Shown here one piece after another: positions 8,252 through 17,900 of a stretch of 64,000 bases of DNA. Source of the stretch: Marivita geojedonensis (GTDB lineage Bacteria > Pseudomonadota > Alphaproteobacteria > Rhodobacterales > Rhodobacteraceae); assembly GCF_002115805.1 (NCBI RefSeq), contig NZ_JFKC01000006.1, positions 62,001-126,000 on the forward strand, in the 5' to 3' direction. Made by a program: the position numbers and the translations under genes. Position 1 is the stretch's first letter; every line of letters starts with the position of its first letter. A model generated the notes under the pieces. The model was not told where the DNA came from. It searched no databases and saw only the letters and a program-made list of their open reading frames with translations.

Positions 8252-10522
8252 ATGGTACAGGAGTCTACACAGGCCGATGAGGGCCTGATCGCTGAAGGCG
8301 TCGATGAAGAGCCGATCGAAGGCAACCGGCGGCTGTTCACCGGATGGCGCCTGCAGGCTGTCGCCGGGTTTGCCGCGCTCTATGCGCTCTTTCACATGGC
8401 GGCGCTGAACGGGGTGTCGATTTCGGCCTATACCGGCATCACCATTCCCTTCCTTCCGCAGTTTCCGATGGAAACCTGGAACTTCCGCATCGTCCACATC
8501 GCGGGCGCGCTGGCGCTGGGCTTTCTGGTCTACAATGCGATGATGTTCGGCGACAGTGACGATGAGGCCGGCAGATCGGGGCCGTGGGACAAAATCGCCT
8601 ACCTCCTGATGCTGCCCGCGCTGTTCGCACTGGGCACCAGCCTCTGGTTCGCCCGCACCATTGCGTCGGGTGAACTCCCCGAGATGGGCGGCCTGACCAC
8701 ATGGCCCGCTTTCGCCGGAACGCCGATCTATGGGCAGGAGGTCTGGTACTTTGGCGTGCCGCTTCTGGCAGCCAGCATCGGCGGCGTCGTTCTTGGCTGG
8801 CTCGAAAAGGCACCGCGCGATCAGTTCCGCGCCTCGGACATTCTGCTGGCCATCTGTGGTGTTGCGGTTGCCGCCTACCTGATCGCCATTTACGGCACCG
8901 CCGCCCGAAATTCGGTCGGGACGCCGTTCGTTCCCATTGGTGTGGCCTTCGCCGCGACTGCGGGAACCGTGATGATCCTCGAACTGACCCGCCGTGTGGC
9001 CGGTCTGGCCCTTGTGATCATCACCGGTGTGTTCCTGGTTTACACCTTTACCGCCCACCTGCTGCCCGGCATCCTTGCCGTGCAAAGCGCCTACAGCTGG
9101 CAGCGGTTCTTCGGCCATGTCTATTCCGACGCCGGTATCCTTGGCCCGACCACGGCGGTGTCATCGACCTACATCATCCTGTTCATCATCTTCGCGGCCT
9201 TCCTGCAGGCGTCCAAGGTGGGCGACTACTTCGTCAACTTCGCCTTTGCCGCCGCAGGTCGCGCGCGGGGCGGCCCGGCGAAAGTGGCGATCTTCGCCTC
9301 CGGTCTCATGGGCATGATCAACGGCACGTCTGCGGGCAACGTGGTGGCGACGGGCTCTCTGACGATCCCGTTGATGAAGAAAGTGGGCTACCGCCCCAAG
9401 GTGGCTGGCGCCGTTGAGGCGGCTGCCTCGACCGGTGGTCAGATCATGCCGCCGATCATGGGGGCAGGGGCCTTCATCATGGCCGAGATCACCGGCATCC
9501 CGTATCAGGATATTGCCATCGCGGCCATCATCCCGGCGGTGCTCTACTTCGTGTCGGTCTACTTCATGGTTGATTTCGAAGCGGCCAAACTTGGCATGCG
9601 CGGCATGCGCGAGGACGAATTGCCGAAACTCGCCAAGATGGTTCGGCAGCTTTATCTTTTCATCCCGATCATCATCCTGATCGCGGCGCTCTTCATGGGA
9701 TATTCGGTGATCCGGGCCGGTACGCTGGCGACAATCGCAGCCGCCATGGTCAGTTGGCTGACCCCGTTCCCGATGACCCTGCGCGGCATTGCCAAGGCGT
9801 TCGAACTGGCTGGCATCATGTCAATCCAGATCATCGCGGTCTGTGCCTGCGCCGGTATCATCGTTGGCGTGATTTCACTGACAGGCGTGGGCGCACGCTT
9901 CTCGGCGGTCCTGCTCGATCTTGCGGCAACATCGCAACTGCTGGCGCTGTTCTTTGCCATGTGCATTGCGATCCTGCTGGGGATGGGGATGCCGACCACG
10001 GCCGCTTATGCGGTGGCCGCGTCCGTCGTCGCACCGGGGCTTGTGCAGCTGGGAATCCCGCAACTGACCGCGCATTTCTTCGTGTTCTATTTTGCGGTGC
10101 TGTCAGCCATCACACCCCCGGTGGCGCTGGCCAGCTACGCGGCAGCGGGGATCTCGGGCGCGAACCCGATGGAAACCAGCGTGGTCAGCTTCAAGGTCGG
10201 CATTGCGGCCTTCATCGTTCCGTTCATGTTCTTCTACAACAGCGCCCTGCTCATGGACGGCACATGGTTCGAGGTCATCCGCGCCGGTGTGACGGCGGTG
10301 TTCGGGGTGTTCCTCCTCTCGGGCGGTGTGCAGGGATGGTTCCTGGGTCAGCGTTCGGCATGGTTCATCCGGCTTGCGCTGATCGGGGCCGCACTGTTCA
10401 TGATCGAAGGCGGTCTGGTCACCGACCTGATCGGGATCGGCGTAACCGGAGCGGCATGGCTGGTGCAAAAGCTGTTCCACCCGGATCCGAACGCGCCCAT
10501 TCCGGTGCGCGGTGCAGACTGA
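8252..10522 (+). CDS. TRAP transporter fused 4TM/12TM permease (TAXI type)
   Basis: A 756-residue inner-membrane protein that fuses the small (4TM) and large (12TM) subunits of a TRAP transporter, the normal form in TAXI systems. Hydrophobic helices run almost without break from residue 35 to the C-terminus. The large-subunit part includes GMINGTSAGNVVATGSLTIP and GGQIMPPIMGAGAF, both characteristic of TRAP-T large subunits, and GMGMPTTAAYA near 575. Uptake is driven by an ion gradient. ATG 8252 is preferred over the GTG at 8246 because GGGAGG lies 5 nt upstream. It is followed by a strong hairpin terminator. Confidence 0.93.
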   Translation: MVQESTQADEGLIAEGVDEEPIEGNRRLFTGWRLQAVAGFAALYALFHMAALNGVSISAYTGITIPFLPQFPMETWNFRIVHIAGALALGFLVYNAMMFGDSDDEAGRSGPWDKIAYLLMLPALFALGTSLWFARTIASGELPEMGGLTTWPAFAGTPIYGQEVWYFGVPLLAASIGGVVLGWLEKAPRDQFRASDILLAICGVAVAAYLIAIYGTAARNSVGTPFVPIGVAFAATAGTVMILELTRRVAGLALVIITGVFLVYTFTAHLLPGILAVQSAYSWQRFFGHVYSDAGILGPTTAVSSTYIILFIIFAAFLQASKVGDYFVNFAFAAAGRARGGPAKVAIFASGLMGMINGTSAGNVVATGSLTIPLMKKVGYRPKVAGAVEAAASTGGQIMPPIMGAGAFIMAEITGIPYQDIAIAAIIPAVLYFVSVYFMVDFEAAKLGMRGMREDELPKLAKMVRQLYLFIPIIILIAALFMGYSVIRAGTLATIAAAMVSWLTPFPMTLRGIAKAFELAGIMSIQIIAVCACAGIIVGVISLTGVGARFSAVLLDLAATSQLLALFFAMCIAILLGMGMPTTAAYAVAASVVAPGLVQLGIPQLTAHFFVFYFAVLSAITPPVALASYAAAGISGANPMETSVVSFKVGIAAFIVPFMFFYNSALLMDGTWFEVIRAGVTAVFGVFLLSGGVQGWFLGQRSAWFIRLALIGAALFMIEGGLVTDLIGIGVTGAAWLVQKLFHPDPNAPIPVRGAD

Positions 10523-10531
10523 CACAACGCA

Positions 10532-10566
10532 GACAGGCCGGGCAAACGCCCGGCCTGTCGCATTTT
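10532..10566 (+). terminator. Intrinsic terminator of the TRAP operon, probably bidirectional
   Basis: A perfect 12-bp stem (GACAGGCCGGGC / GCCCGGCCTGTC) with an AAAC loop is followed by GCATTTT. It lies 9 nt after the permease stop and 19 nt from the stop of the convergent DsrE-like gene, so it may serve both. Confidence 0.85.
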
Positions 10567-10585
10567 GGGAATGTCTCTGGGACGC

Positions 10586-11041
10586 TCAGGGGCGAATGAC
10601 GTAGTACCCGGAATCGTCCAGTTCCATAAGACGCACGACACCGGCTGTAACGACGCCCGCATGTTCCGTAATCGGCGGCGCCTTGCCTTCATTCTTCGTC
10701 ATGCCCTTGATGGTGTTACCGCAGGCGCTGAACTTGATCTCGGGAATACTGCTCGAGATGCTCTGGATCCGGTCCATCACCGGCGAGGTGTCGGTGCGCA
10801 GCATGTGAAGACCGGCGTTGAACGTCACGATCTCGACCTCGTAGAAATCACCGGATTCACTCATGCCACGGGCAAAATTCGTGGCGACATTCAATGCCTT
10901 GTTGAACGTGGCGGGGTCATTGTCGCTGATCTGAATAGCGAGCCGTTTGGTCCCGTCACCGGCTTGCCCGGCAAAAACGGGCGAGGTGAGAAGCGCGGTC
11001 CCGGCAATCCCGGTAAGCACCGCGCGGCGTGATAAAGTCAT
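10586..11041 (-). CDS. DsrE-like protein with twin-arginine signal
   Basis: A 151-residue protein. The N-terminus has SRRAVLTG followed by a hydrophobic stretch and SPVFA, a convincing Tat signal peptide. The mature part has the beta-alpha pattern of the DsrE/DsrF-like fold (KRLAIQISDNDPATFNKAL), with one cysteine in FSACGNTIKGM at the position where family members carry a conserved cysteine. DsrE proteins take part in sulfur relay, but exported forms are uncharacterised. ATG 11041 has GGGAGGACC upstream; longer in-frame starts would bury the Tat signal. It converges with the TRAP permease; no functional link is evident. Confidence 0.75.
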   Translation of the reverse strand: MTLSRRAVLTGIAGTALLTSPVFAGQAGDGTKRLAIQISDNDPATFNKALNVATNFARGMSESGDFYEVEIVTFNAGLHMLRTDTSPVMDRIQSISSSIPEIKFSACGNTIKGMTKNEGKAPPITEHAGVVTAGVVRLMELDDSGYYVIRP

Positions 11042-11258
11042 ATTGGTCCTCCCTTGGTTATGGACCCAGGGTAGATACGGAAATCCGCATGCGTCCAGAA
11101 AATTGCGCACCGCGTGGGTTTGGTTGACCTGATGGCACCCCACCGCCGATTCCTGATCTTGCTTGACCGCAGGATCTTGTGCATGGGCGGCCGCACCGCT
11201 CTTGTCGGTGCCGATGCAACCCGCTAGGACGGGCCAAACCACCGATCAGAGGTCCCAG

Positions 11259-12602
11259 ATGCGTCTGTCCCGCTATTTTCTGCCCGTTCTCAAGGAAACC
11301 CCCGCCGAGGCCCAGATCGTCAGCCACCGGCTGATGCTGCGTGCCGGCATGATCAAGCAGGCGTCTGCGGGCATCTATTCCTGGCTTCCGCTGGGCTACA
11401 AGGTGCTGCGCAACATCGAACAGATCGTGCACGAGGAACAGATCCGCGCGGGCCATATCCCGATGCTGATGCCGACGTTGCAATCGGCAGACCTCTGGCG
11501 CGAATCCGGGCGCTACGACGATTACGGTCAGGAAATGCTGCGCATCACCGACCGGCACGGCCGCGACATGCTCTACGGTCCCACGAACGAAGAGCTGATT
11601 ACCGACATTTTCCGCAGCCATGTCGGCAGCTACAAGGACCTGCCGCTGACGCTCTACCACATCCAGTGGAAGTTCCGCGACGAGATCCGCCCGCGCTTCG
11701 GCGTGATGCGGGGCCGCGAATTCCTGATGAAGGACGGCTACAATTTCGACCTGACCAAGGAAGACGCGCTGCACGCCTACAACCGTCACCTGGTCAGCTA
11801 CCTGCGCACTTATGAACGGATGGGCCTGCAAGCGATCCCGATGCGCGCCGATTCCGGCCCCATCGGCGGCGACGACACGCATGAATTCCTCGTGCTGGCA
11901 GAAACCGGTGAATCCGAGGTGTTCTATGACAGCCAGATCACCGATCTGAAATTCGGCGACCGCGCCATCGACTATGACAGTGTTGAACAGTGTCAGGCGG
12001 TTCTGGAAGAATTCACCTCGCGCTATGCCCGCACCGATGAAACCCATGACGAGGCCGAGTTCGCCAAAGTCCCCGAAGAGCGCCGCCGCACCGCGCGGGG
12101 CATCGAAGTGGGCCAGATCTTCTATTTCGGCACCAAGTATTCCGACGCGATGGGCGCAACCGTGGCCGACGCCGAGGGCAACAAGGTTCCGGTGCATATG
12201 GGGTCGCACGGGATCGGTGTGAGCCGCCTTCTGGGTGCGATCATCGAAGCCAGCCATGACGACAACGGCATCATTTGGCCCGAAGGCGTGACGCCGTTCC
12301 ATTGCGGGATCGTCAACCTCAAGCAGGGTGACGACGAGGCGGATGCCGCGTGTGACGCGCTTTACAACAGCCTGACTGCGATTGGTCTGGAGCCGCTCTA
12401 CGACGACCGCAGCGAACGGGCCGGGGCAAAGTTTGCGACAATGGACCTGATTGGCTTGCCGTGGCGGATCACTGTTGGCCCGCGTGGGCTCAAGAACGGT
12501 GTTGTCGAACTGACCTCGCGCCGCACCGGCGAAAGCGAAGAACTGCCGCCCGAACAGGCCATCGCCCGGATTGCCGCCATCTACGGCAAAGCGACCGCCT
12601 GA
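11259..12602 (+). CDS. proS: Prolyl-tRNA synthetase, short form without editing insertion
   Basis: A 447-residue class II aminoacyl-tRNA synthetase charging tRNA-Pro. Early residues [20 protein letters not shown] and the motif 2 region [19 protein letters not shown] are typical ProRS; a [11 protein letters not shown] motif 3 is followed by an anticodon-binding domain. Bacterial ProRS of about 570 residues carry an INS editing domain between motifs 2 and 3; it is absent here, as is usual in Alphaproteobacteria. ATG 11259 lies 5 nt after an AGAGG-type site. The upstream 217 nt separates it from the divergent DsrE-like gene and should hold both promoters. Confidence 0.96.
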   Translation: MRLSRYFLPVLKETPAEAQIVSHRLMLRAGMIKQASAGIYSWLPLGYKVLRNIEQIVHEEQIRAGHIPMLMPTLQSADLWRESGRYDDYGQEMLRITDRHGRDMLYGPTNEELITDIFRSHVGSYKDLPLTLYHIQWKFRDEIRPRFGVMRGREFLMKDGYNFDLTKEDALHAYNRHLVSYLRTYERMGLQAIPMRADSGPIGGDDTHEFLVLAETGESEVFYDSQITDLKFGDRAIDYDSVEQCQAVLEEFTSRYARTDETHDEAEFAKVPEERRRTARGIEVGQIFYFGTKYSDAMGATVADAEGNKVPVHMGSHGIGVSRLLGAIIEASHDDNGIIWPEGVTPFHCGIVNLKQGDDEADAACDALYNSLTAIGLEPLYDDRSERAGAKFATMDLIGLPWRITVGPRGLKNGVVELTSRRTGESEELPPEQAIARIAAIYGKATA

Positions 12603-12641
12603 CGCAGATCCGCACCTTGAACGGGGCGGAGGGCATTTGTT

Positions 12642-12675
12642 AGCCAGAAGGCATGACACGCCTTCTGGCTTTTTT
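12642..12675 (+). terminator. Intrinsic terminator of proS containing the next gene's start codon
   Basis: A perfect 11-bp stem (AGCCAGAAGGC / GCCTTCTGGCT) with a 7-nt loop is followed by TTTTT (T12670 ends the stem), a textbook Rho-independent terminator 39 nt after the proS stop. The loop begins with the ATG of the downstream hydrolase gene and the 5' arm contains its AGAAGG ribosome site. Confidence 0.88.
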
Positions 12676-13591
12676 GTTCGGCGTCGCAGCGGCAACCCCG
12701 GCTGTCGCGTCCGATCCGGTATCGCTGTTCCAATCCTGGGCACGCGAGGCGGGTGCGGACACGGCACTGATGCAGGTGATACGAAATGGGGTGCCCGCTG
12801 AGGCTTTGAACCCCGATACGCCGCATGACCTGGCCTCCAACTCAAAGGCAATCACCGCGCTCTGTGTGTTGTCTTTGGTGGATGACGGCATACTGGCGTG
12901 GGATACGACGCTCACGGATGCGCTGGGGCAGGATGCGCCTCCTGCGACTGTGGCGGAACTTGTCACTCACAGCGCCGGGATCGGACGGGACTCGACTCAG
13001 CTTCGCATGGGGTTCTGGCTGAACGAGGACGAACCCCGCCACGCCCACGTGACCGAGATCGTCCTGAACCGCGGCCGCCAGCACGGCACGCGTGGTGAGT
13101 TTGCCTATAACAATGAAAACTACGCGCTCTTGGGCCGGATCATCGAATTGGTGACGGGAAAAACCTACGCCGACGCGTGCCGCACCCGCGTCTTCGACCC
13201 CGCCGGGGTGTCTGGAGATCTGTCACCGCGTTTCGGAGGCTTTGCCGCTTGGGGCGGGTGGCGGATGACAATGGCGGATCACGCGGCGCTGCTCTGGCAC
13301 TGGTTCGGGCCGGAAGGCCGGGTCGGGCGCGATCCGCTGGCGCTGCCGCATATCAAGCGCGCCGAAGGCAGCTTTTACGGGCTGGGCATGAATTACGAAG
13401 CTGAGGAGACCGGGTTCCGGATGTCCCACGCCGGAGCAATTTCGATCCCGTTCGGGCCAAAAACGGGTGCCTTCGCCGTGATCTACCCATCCGGTGCGGT
13501 GGCGGCGATGGGGTATGATGTGCCCGTGGCCAAGCCAGCGCAGTTTCACGCCCTGTCGGATGGTTTGGAACCGCTTCTGCGCGATCGCTGA
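12653..13591 (+). CDS. Exported serine hydrolase of the beta-lactamase/PBP-like family
   Basis: A 312-residue protein with a signal peptide (TRLLAFLFGVAAATPAVA). The N-terminal catalytic region DLASNSKAITALCVLSL gives the SxxK motif of class C beta-lactamase-like hydrolases, and YNNENYALLGRIIELVTGK supplies the YxN motif. A C-terminal HAGAI segment may take the place of the KTG box. The family includes esterases, D-aminopeptidases and beta-lactamases; the substrate cannot be told. The ATG lies in the loop of the proS terminator, so full-length proS readthrough RNA would hide the start. No other start preserves the signal peptide. It is followed by a tandem palindrome element and converges with glmM. 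Confidence 0.85.
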   Translation: MTRLLAFLFGVAAATPAVASDPVSLFQSWAREAGADTALMQVIRNGVPAEALNPDTPHDLASNSKAITALCVLSLVDDGILAWDTTLTDALGQDAPPATVAELVTHSAGIGRDSTQLRMGFWLNEDEPRHAHVTEIVLNRGRQHGTRGEFAYNNENYALLGRIIELVTGKTYADACRTRVFDPAGVSGDLSPRFGGFAAWGGWRMTMADHAALLWHWFGPEGRVGRDPLALPHIKRAEGSFYGLGMNYEAEETGFRMSHAGAISIPFGPKTGAFAVIYPSGAVAAMGYDVPVAKPAQFHALSDGLEPLLRDR

Positions 13592-13600
13592 CGCTCCGCT

Positions 13601-13641
13601 CCGTTTGCGTCAACGCAAACGGTGGATGGGTCGACCCATCC
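13601..13641 (+). repeat. Tandem-palindrome element, copy A
   Basis: Two adjacent palindromes separated by 1 nt: 13601-13622 (10-bp arms CCGTTTGCGT / ACGCAAACGG around CA) and 13624-13641 (GGATGGGTCGACCCATCC, a perfect palindrome). It begins 9 nt after the serine hydrolase stop codon. Architecture and GTCRAC cores are shared with copies at 27937, 30112 and 46153, while the stem sequences differ in a compensated way. Confidence 0.85.
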
Positions 13642-13650
13642 GCGCACCCC

Positions 13651-14983
13651 TCACACAGACGCCGCGACCTCGGCCACGATGCCGTCCACCACCTCGACCA
13701 GAAGCGCCTCGTCCTCGCATTCCGCCATAACCCGGATCAGCGGTTCGGTTCCCGATTTGCGGATCAACAGCCGCCCGCTGCCGTTGAGCCGCGCTTCGGC
13801 ATCCGCAATGGCTGCCTTGACCGACGCGGTCTCAAGCGGCGCAACGGACGGATCATAGCGCACGTTCTTGAGCAATTGCGGCACCGGGTCGAAACTGCGC
13901 GCCAGCGCGCTCGCCGGTTTGCCGGTGCGGCACATCTCGCCAAGGAACTGCAACCCGGCCATCAGTCCGTCACCGGTCGTTGCGTAATCGGTCATCACGA
14001 TATGGCCCGACTGCTCGCCACCGAGGTTCCATCCCCCGCGCCGCATCGCTTCCACCACATAGCGGTCGCCGACGCCGGTGCGTTCAAGCCGCAATCCGCG
14101 CCCGTCGAGGAACCGCTCCAACCCGAGGTTGGACATCACCGTGGCCACCAAAACGCCGTCGCGCAGGCGCTGCTCTTCGGCCCAGCGGGCCGCCATCAGC
14201 GCCATGATCTGATCGCCATCGGCCACCTGTCCGGTCTCATCGATCAGGATCACCCGGTCGGCATCGCCGTCCAAACAGATGCCGATATCGGCCCCATGTG
14301 CGACCACCGCGGCAGCCGCGAGTTGCGGATGGGTGGACCCGCAGCCTTCATTGATGTTGCTGCCGTTCGGGGTCACGCCCAGCGGGATCACATCCGCGCC
14401 CAGCTCCCACAGTACCTCGGGGGCGGCCTTGTAGGCGGCCCCGTTGGCGCAGTCGATCACCACCTTCAGCCCGTCAAGGCGCAGGTCCGCCGGGAAGGTC
14501 GACTTGACCCGCTCCTGATAGCGGAACCGTCCGTCGTCGATCCGCTTGGCGCGCCCGATGTTTTCCGCCTGCGCCGGCTCCACGCCCGTTTCGATCAGGG
14601 CCTCGATCTCTGCCTCGTCGGCATCCGACAGCTTGAACCCGTCCGGGCCAAAGAACTTGATCCCATTGTCTCGCGCCGGGTTGTGGCTGGCCGAGATCAT
14701 GATACCCAGATCGGCCCGCATCGATGGTGTCAGCAGCCCGACCGCCGGTGTCGGAACCGGCCCGAGCAGCAGCACGTTCATACCTGTCGATGTCAGCCCG
14801 GCCGTCAGCGCGTTTTCGAACATATAGCCCGACTGGCGCGTGTCCTTGCCGATCACGACCCGATGAACCCCCTTCGAGTCCTGCCGGAAGTGCCGACCTA
14901 CCGCAGCACCGATCCGCAGCGCCATATCCGCCGTCATGGGATACGCATTTGCCGTACCGCGTACACCGTCGGTTCCGAAAAGC

Positions 14984-14994
<11 letters not shown>
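13651..14994 (-). CDS. glmM: Phosphoglucosamine mutase
   Basis: Converts glucosamine-6-phosphate to glucosamine-1-phosphate for UDP-GlcNAc, the precursor of peptidoglycan and lipid A. A 447-residue protein, normal length. The N-terminus [13 protein letters not shown] is the family signature, Ser103 in [12 protein letters not shown] is the phosphoserine, CLDGDADR is the metal loop, and [12 protein letters not shown] is the C-terminal phosphate-binding loop. ATG 14994 overlaps the folP stop by 11 nt, so the genes are translationally coupled. The gene lies in folB-folP-glmM on the minus strand. Confidence 0.97.
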
Positions 14995-16003
<1,009 letters not shown>

Positions 16004-16042
16004 GGCGCGTCTTTGAAACGCAAAACGCCCTTTGACAAGCGG

Positions 16043-16969
16043 CTAGAGCACGCTTTCGCCGATGGCACTGTTGCGAACTGAAACATTCTCCAGTGCGGGC
16101 GTCTCTGCATCCACAACCAGCAACTCGCTGGCCTCCATTTCCTGTGCGAACCAGCCGGTCAGTGCGACCGTGTCCGTGACGCTGGTTTCGGGGCCCTCGA
16201 CCGCATCCAACACAATCTTCGACGGTGCCCAGATGCAGACCTGACCGTTCTTCATCGCCCAGTCCAGTTCAGTCCGTGTGGCAACCACCTTGCAGCGGGC
16301 GTCGCGCGCGGCGAGGCACCAGCCGTTCTGCTCAATGGCCAGAAGATCGACCCGCCGTTGCGGCAGCGCCTGTCCCGCCTCCGGACGTGGCCCGTCCGGC
16401 AGACCAACGCAAAGGATCAGTGGCGCGCGTTCCGCCGACAGCTGGTCGATCCATGCTCCAAGATGCTCCGATGCCATGGCGGCGTTGGAGAGATAGACCA
16501 CGCGGGGATGCGGCCGTTCCTGGCTGGCGTCCTGAGCAGCATCGCCCAGATCGCTGCGCGACCGCACGATCTCGACCCCCAGCGCGCCGGGACCTCGGTC
16601 CAGCTTTTCGATCCGCACGAAGGCGCGCAGCGCCTGCGGTTCCAGCAGAATGCGCTCTGCAATCCGCTCGGCCAGCGTTTCCAGAAGGTTGAGACGTTCG
16701 GCGGCAAGTTCCGTGGCGATCGCCTCGGTCACCCGGTCATAGGACAGGATGCGATCCACATCGTCGTCGATATGTCCAACAATCGGCTCCACCTCGACCA
16801 CCACGTTGAAGCAGACCCGCTGCCGCGTGCCACGTTCAGCCTGAAACGCCCCGATCTCGACCTCGACAATGTGATCCCGCAGCGAAATGCGGTCCACCGG
16901 GCCATCATCCGCCGTGGCAATGGCCCGCTCGGACGGGTGTGCAAAAGCAAGTCGGATTTCAGAACTCAT
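16043..16969 (-). CDS. folB: Dihydroneopterin aldolase fused to an amino-acid-kinase-like C-terminal domain
   Basis: A 308-residue protein, whereas ordinary FolB is about 120. Residues 25-145 form the aldolase: LRDHIVEVEIGAFQAERG, SYDRVTEAI, NLLETLAERIAERIL and a lysine in IEKLDRGPGALG. This step makes 6-hydroxymethyl-dihydropterin just ahead of FolP, encoded next. Residues 160-308 are a separate domain. Its WAPSKIVLDAVEGPETSVTD segment followed by an LLVVDA strand resembles the C-terminal half of small amino-acid-kinase-fold proteins, an assignment I make from pattern only. ATG 16969 has AGGGAG upstream; the in-frame extension to 17065 lacks a site. Confidence 0.85.
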   Translation of the reverse strand: MSSEIRLAFAHPSERAIATADDGPVDRISLRDHIVEVEIGAFQAERGTRQRVCFNVVVEVEPIVGHIDDDVDRILSYDRVTEAIATELAAERLNLLETLAERIAERILLEPQALRAFVRIEKLDRGPGALGVEIVRSRSDLGDAAQDASQERPHPRVVYLSNAAMASEHLGAWIDQLSAERAPLILCVGLPDGPRPEAGQALPQRRVDLLAIEQNGWCLAARDARCKVVATRTELDWAMKNGQVCIWAPSKIVLDAVEGPETSVTDTVALTGWFAQEMEASELLVVDAETPALENVSVRNSAIGESVL

Positions 16970-17083
16970 GGCGCGGCTCCCTTGTCGGTTTCTCCGGGCT
17001 ATCAGAGGTCGGCAGAAACGAGAATGCCGCGAAAGGGCATATTTCACCCCGTCCGCGACATTCAAAGAGCCTTTTGGGTCAGA

Positions 17084-17716
17084 TCAACCGTTGCTGCTGA
17101 CGCGCCAGGTGTGGCGATAGAAAACATGCACGCCGATCGCAGTGGTCTTGGTATAGGTGCGCGACCAGCGCGGGCGGACGGCCGTGGTGTGGTAATGCGT
17201 GGCACCGTCGGTCAGGTTCATCGGGGCGCGACCGTCCAGAATGGCGCGCGCAACCTTGCCGACCCGTTCCCATGCGCGCGGCTCGTGGATGCGCTCGGGG
17301 ATGCCATCGCATGTGTAGGTGAACTGGCACTGGTATTTCTTTCCGGTGCCCTGGTTGATCACACCGCAGACACTGTTCGGGAAGCGGCCGCTCTTGACGC
17401 GGTTCATGATCACTTCGGCCACGGCAAACTGGCCTTTGACTGTCTCTCCGCGCGCTTCGAAATAGAGCGCTTCGGCCAGACATTCCCACTGGGCTCCGCC
17501 TGTGGGCTTGTCCTGTGCATTGAGCCAGGACGTGTTGTAGATTGCCGAGTTGCGGGACACGGGGGTGACCAGCGATGTCAGGTGCGACTGACCGGCAGCG
17601 GTCAATCCGGTTTGTTCCTGTTCCAGAAGGGCTTGCGCGGCGGCCTTCGACCGATCCGCGAGCGCGGGCGACGCAAGAACAGCCGCCGCCAGGATCATTG
17701 CAAACAATCTCGTCAT
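17084..17716 (-). CDS. SleB-type cell wall hydrolase, exported
   Basis: A 210-residue protein with a clear signal peptide (TRLFAMILAAAVLASPALA). The body matches the SleB/CwlJ hydrolase_2 family: ECLAEALYFEARGE, with the presumed catalytic glutamate, then FAVAEVIMNRV, CGVINQG and THYHTTAVRPRW. Family members cut peptidoglycan glycan strands; in non-sporing Proteobacteria the role is probably wall remodelling. Four cysteines (in WECLAE, NSVCGV, YQCQF and YTCDG) may form disulfides. It lies 114 nt upstream of folB and 184 nt downstream of the PPDK-like gene, all on the minus strand. Confidence 0.88.
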   Translation of the reverse strand: MTRLFAMILAAAVLASPALADRSKAAAQALLEQEQTGLTAAGQSHLTSLVTPVSRNSAIYNTSWLNAQDKPTGGAQWECLAEALYFEARGETVKGQFAVAEVIMNRVKSGRFPNSVCGVINQGTGKKYQCQFTYTCDGIPERIHEPRAWERVGKVARAILDGRAPMNLTDGATHYHTTAVRPRWSRTYTKTTAIGVHVFYRHTWRVSSNG

Positions 17717-17900
17717 ACCGAGTGTTTATCTCGCAACATTGTGGGTGGCAGCGAAATGCACAGAAATAAGGCAACGCCGCGCGATCGACGGGCTGTTATA
17801 GAAATTTTAGGATTTTCACAAGTTAAGCGGCCATGCGCCTCGTGCAAAGCCGGTAACCACCCCGAAATAGGGCGAAATATGGGCCACTCTTCACCGACGG

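Noticed and set aside
10586-11242. Longer 218-residue version of the DsrE-like protein
   Set aside because: It would bury a clear Tat signal and GGGAGGACC ribosome site inside the frame.
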